Origin: Eleginops maclovinus | Lineage: Eukaryota > Chordata > Actinopteri > Perciformes > Eleginopidae | Length of the DNA: 64,000 nt | Direction of reading: 5' to 3' | Assembly (NCBI RefSeq): GCF_036324505.1 | Contig: NC_086368.1 | Coordinates: 11,810,421 to 11,874,420 of the forward strand | Shown: piece by piece, positions 62,350-64,000 of the stretch | How the letters are laid out: each line of letters opens with the position of its first letter | Position numbering within the stretch: the stretch's first letter is position 1 | Notes under the pieces: generated by a model | What the model saw: the letters and a program-made list of their open reading frames with translations, nothing else | Databases searched by the model: none | What the model was told of the DNA's origin: nothing | Position numbers and translations under genes: made by a program

Positions 62350-64000
62350 CTAGAGAGGAGGCAGGAAAAGGAAAATGGTTACATTTATTGTTCAAATAAT
62401 TGTAGTTTATTACAGTGTGGTTCATATTTTTTTTGTTTTAGGTCTCACACATTAATTATTTGTGATCATGTGTGTGCTTTACCTGACATGAAGTGACTTG
62501 GATAATATGACAAAGTGGTAATTGTTAACGTTAATGCTGTCTTATCATCTAGAAATGAAGGCCAAAGATACAAAAATACTGTAAGACGTTTTTATCACGT
62601 TATAAACTGAAGTTATCCTTAATGAATAGATCAAGTACTTAGGTGAAATATAACAGTTTGCACCTTGCTAGAGGGTCCATGTAAAAGTTAGGACTAAAAC
62701 ATTTATGAAATGTGAATCCTTAAGATTTATTTAATTTTGTATTTCTTGGTGTTAATAAGTCGTAGTTTTACACCGCTCTTTCTAAAAAGCAAACTGTATT
62801 ACCAGTAATGTGATCCTGTCTTCAAATTACTTTAAATACATACTAACAGTATTAAATTATAGGACAAGTTTATTTGCTAATATAGAACAACAGCAGTTAT
62901 CAAAATGATAAAATGTTCCTATGATTATTTGAGCCTCCTCTTTCCCACAGAGATATCTCTCTCAGGGGAAAGTTTTCCAAACAATGGAGCAAAAGAAAAG
63001 GAGCAGCTGGCATTGGCAAATTCAAAGAAAATTATTTAAATAATTTCTTGAAAATGTAACAGCTCTCCTATTCCAAGAAACTTCAATTTGATGTGAACAT
63101 GTTTATATGTTAACAGCGAGCACTAATTCTATACCATTTATTAATCATTGTAGGTTAAGCCATTGCTGCTCATGCTACCCACGGTCACCACTCTGTCCCC
63201 CCTCTCTCTATTTATTTATTCCACACAAACCCCCGTTGATGCTGCAACACATTCATTCTGCAGCTCTTTCTGACTCCCTTTCTTTTATGAGGTGGTGTAT
63301 GTATGAAATATATCCAGTGTTTCTCATTAACTGTCAGATGGGCTCGAGTGATGTGTGGTGGTCTGCTACTTAGTAATGGCTCACATCCATCCCTCTGAAC
63401 CCATGAAATAATCAATGGAACAGGATGGAGGGATGGATATAAGAGAGGGTCAGATACATTTGCAGGGTCAAGTGGAAAATGAAATACAGAGGAAAAGGTG
63501 TGACGAAAGAGGAAAGAATGAGAGGATGGATGTGATTTCTTTCACCTTGGAACAGCATATTTTAGTGTTTTTTGTGCAGTATAATGATTGTATATTCATC
63601 ATAGGAAATATATGATGTTTGTGCACATGTATGGGGATTGAAACATTTATGAAACATATAAAAGTGAGTTTTTTAATTGAGATTTTTAATTACATTCCGT
63701 ACTTCGGAGATTAAGGATTGAAATGAGCACAAGAGGAGTGCCATGACATAAAGTGGGAAGCAATCAAACTTTTTTTTTTTTAATTCTCTTAAACAAACCA
63801 ACATGCATCACCAAACAAAAAGGCAACAGGTGCACGCTGAAGATGCGAATCCTTCAAATGATACTCCAATTACCTCCAATTCCACCCGCCCCAATTCACT
63901 TTGAAAAGGCTCCTTCATTGGTAATTAAAAAAAAGAGAGTCACGTTGAATCATGAGATTCAGCCCTGCATTCAGATAGGCTGGTCCTGAATGAGCAAGGA
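62350..64000 (-). other. tox2: tox2 intron (partial, continues beyond the window)
   Basis: No exon with HMG-box features was found in this stretch. Short frames lack domains. The preceding tox2 exon must lie beyond position 64000. Confidence 0.7.

Overview
The window looks like a teleost (ray-finned fish) chromosome segment. It holds intron-rich vertebrate genes with GT-AG splice sites, long dinucleotide microsatellites, and a set of mobile elements familiar from fish: a BEL/Pao LTR retrotransposon, hAT-type and TTAA-type MITEs, truncated LINE 3' ends, and THAP/YqaJ transposon remnants. There is no sign of prokaryotic organisation.

Layout. 1-3700: 5' flank without a recognisable gene, with one (TA)n microsatellite. 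3921-40298, plus strand: the complete coding region of alpha-1-syntrophin (snta1), in eight exons that splice together in frame into a 487-residue protein (PH1 split by a PDZ, then PH2 and the SU domain). A probable 1.5-kb 3' UTR runs to about 41800. Intron 1 is 6.8 kb. Intron 2 is 25.5 kb and acts as a repeat trap: a 721-bp TTAA-flanked MITE, a long-inverted-repeat DNA transposon (19805-27724) whose interior was hit by a BEL/Pao element (20153-27382), a 166-bp (GT)n tract, a (CA)n tract, and a dispersed unclassified repeat pair. 41800-59000: intergenic, with a 440-bp hAT MITE that has a perfect 8-bp target duplication, several microsatellites, two oppositely oriented 5'-truncated LINE tails with target duplications, a THAP-like fragment and a broken YqaJ-exonuclease coding piece. 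About 59000-64000, minus strand: the 3' end of tox2 (last three coding exons, 3' UTR and part of an upstream intron). The HMG-box exons lie beyond the right edge.

snta1 and tox2 converge tail to tail across about 18 kb of repeat-bearing intergenic DNA. They are functionally unrelated: a dystrophin-complex scaffold and an HMG-box transcription factor. In human both lie on the long arm of chromosome 20, which supports the orthology calls.

The most notable structure is the BEL/Pao element. Its LTRs are nearly identical (I see one substitution and one 1-bp indel in about 1088 bp) and it has a 5-bp target duplication, so it is young. It keeps one 1599-codon open frame, yet that frame appears to lack the central reverse-transcriptase palm and most of the integrase core. 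This suggests a non-autonomous element mobilised in trans.
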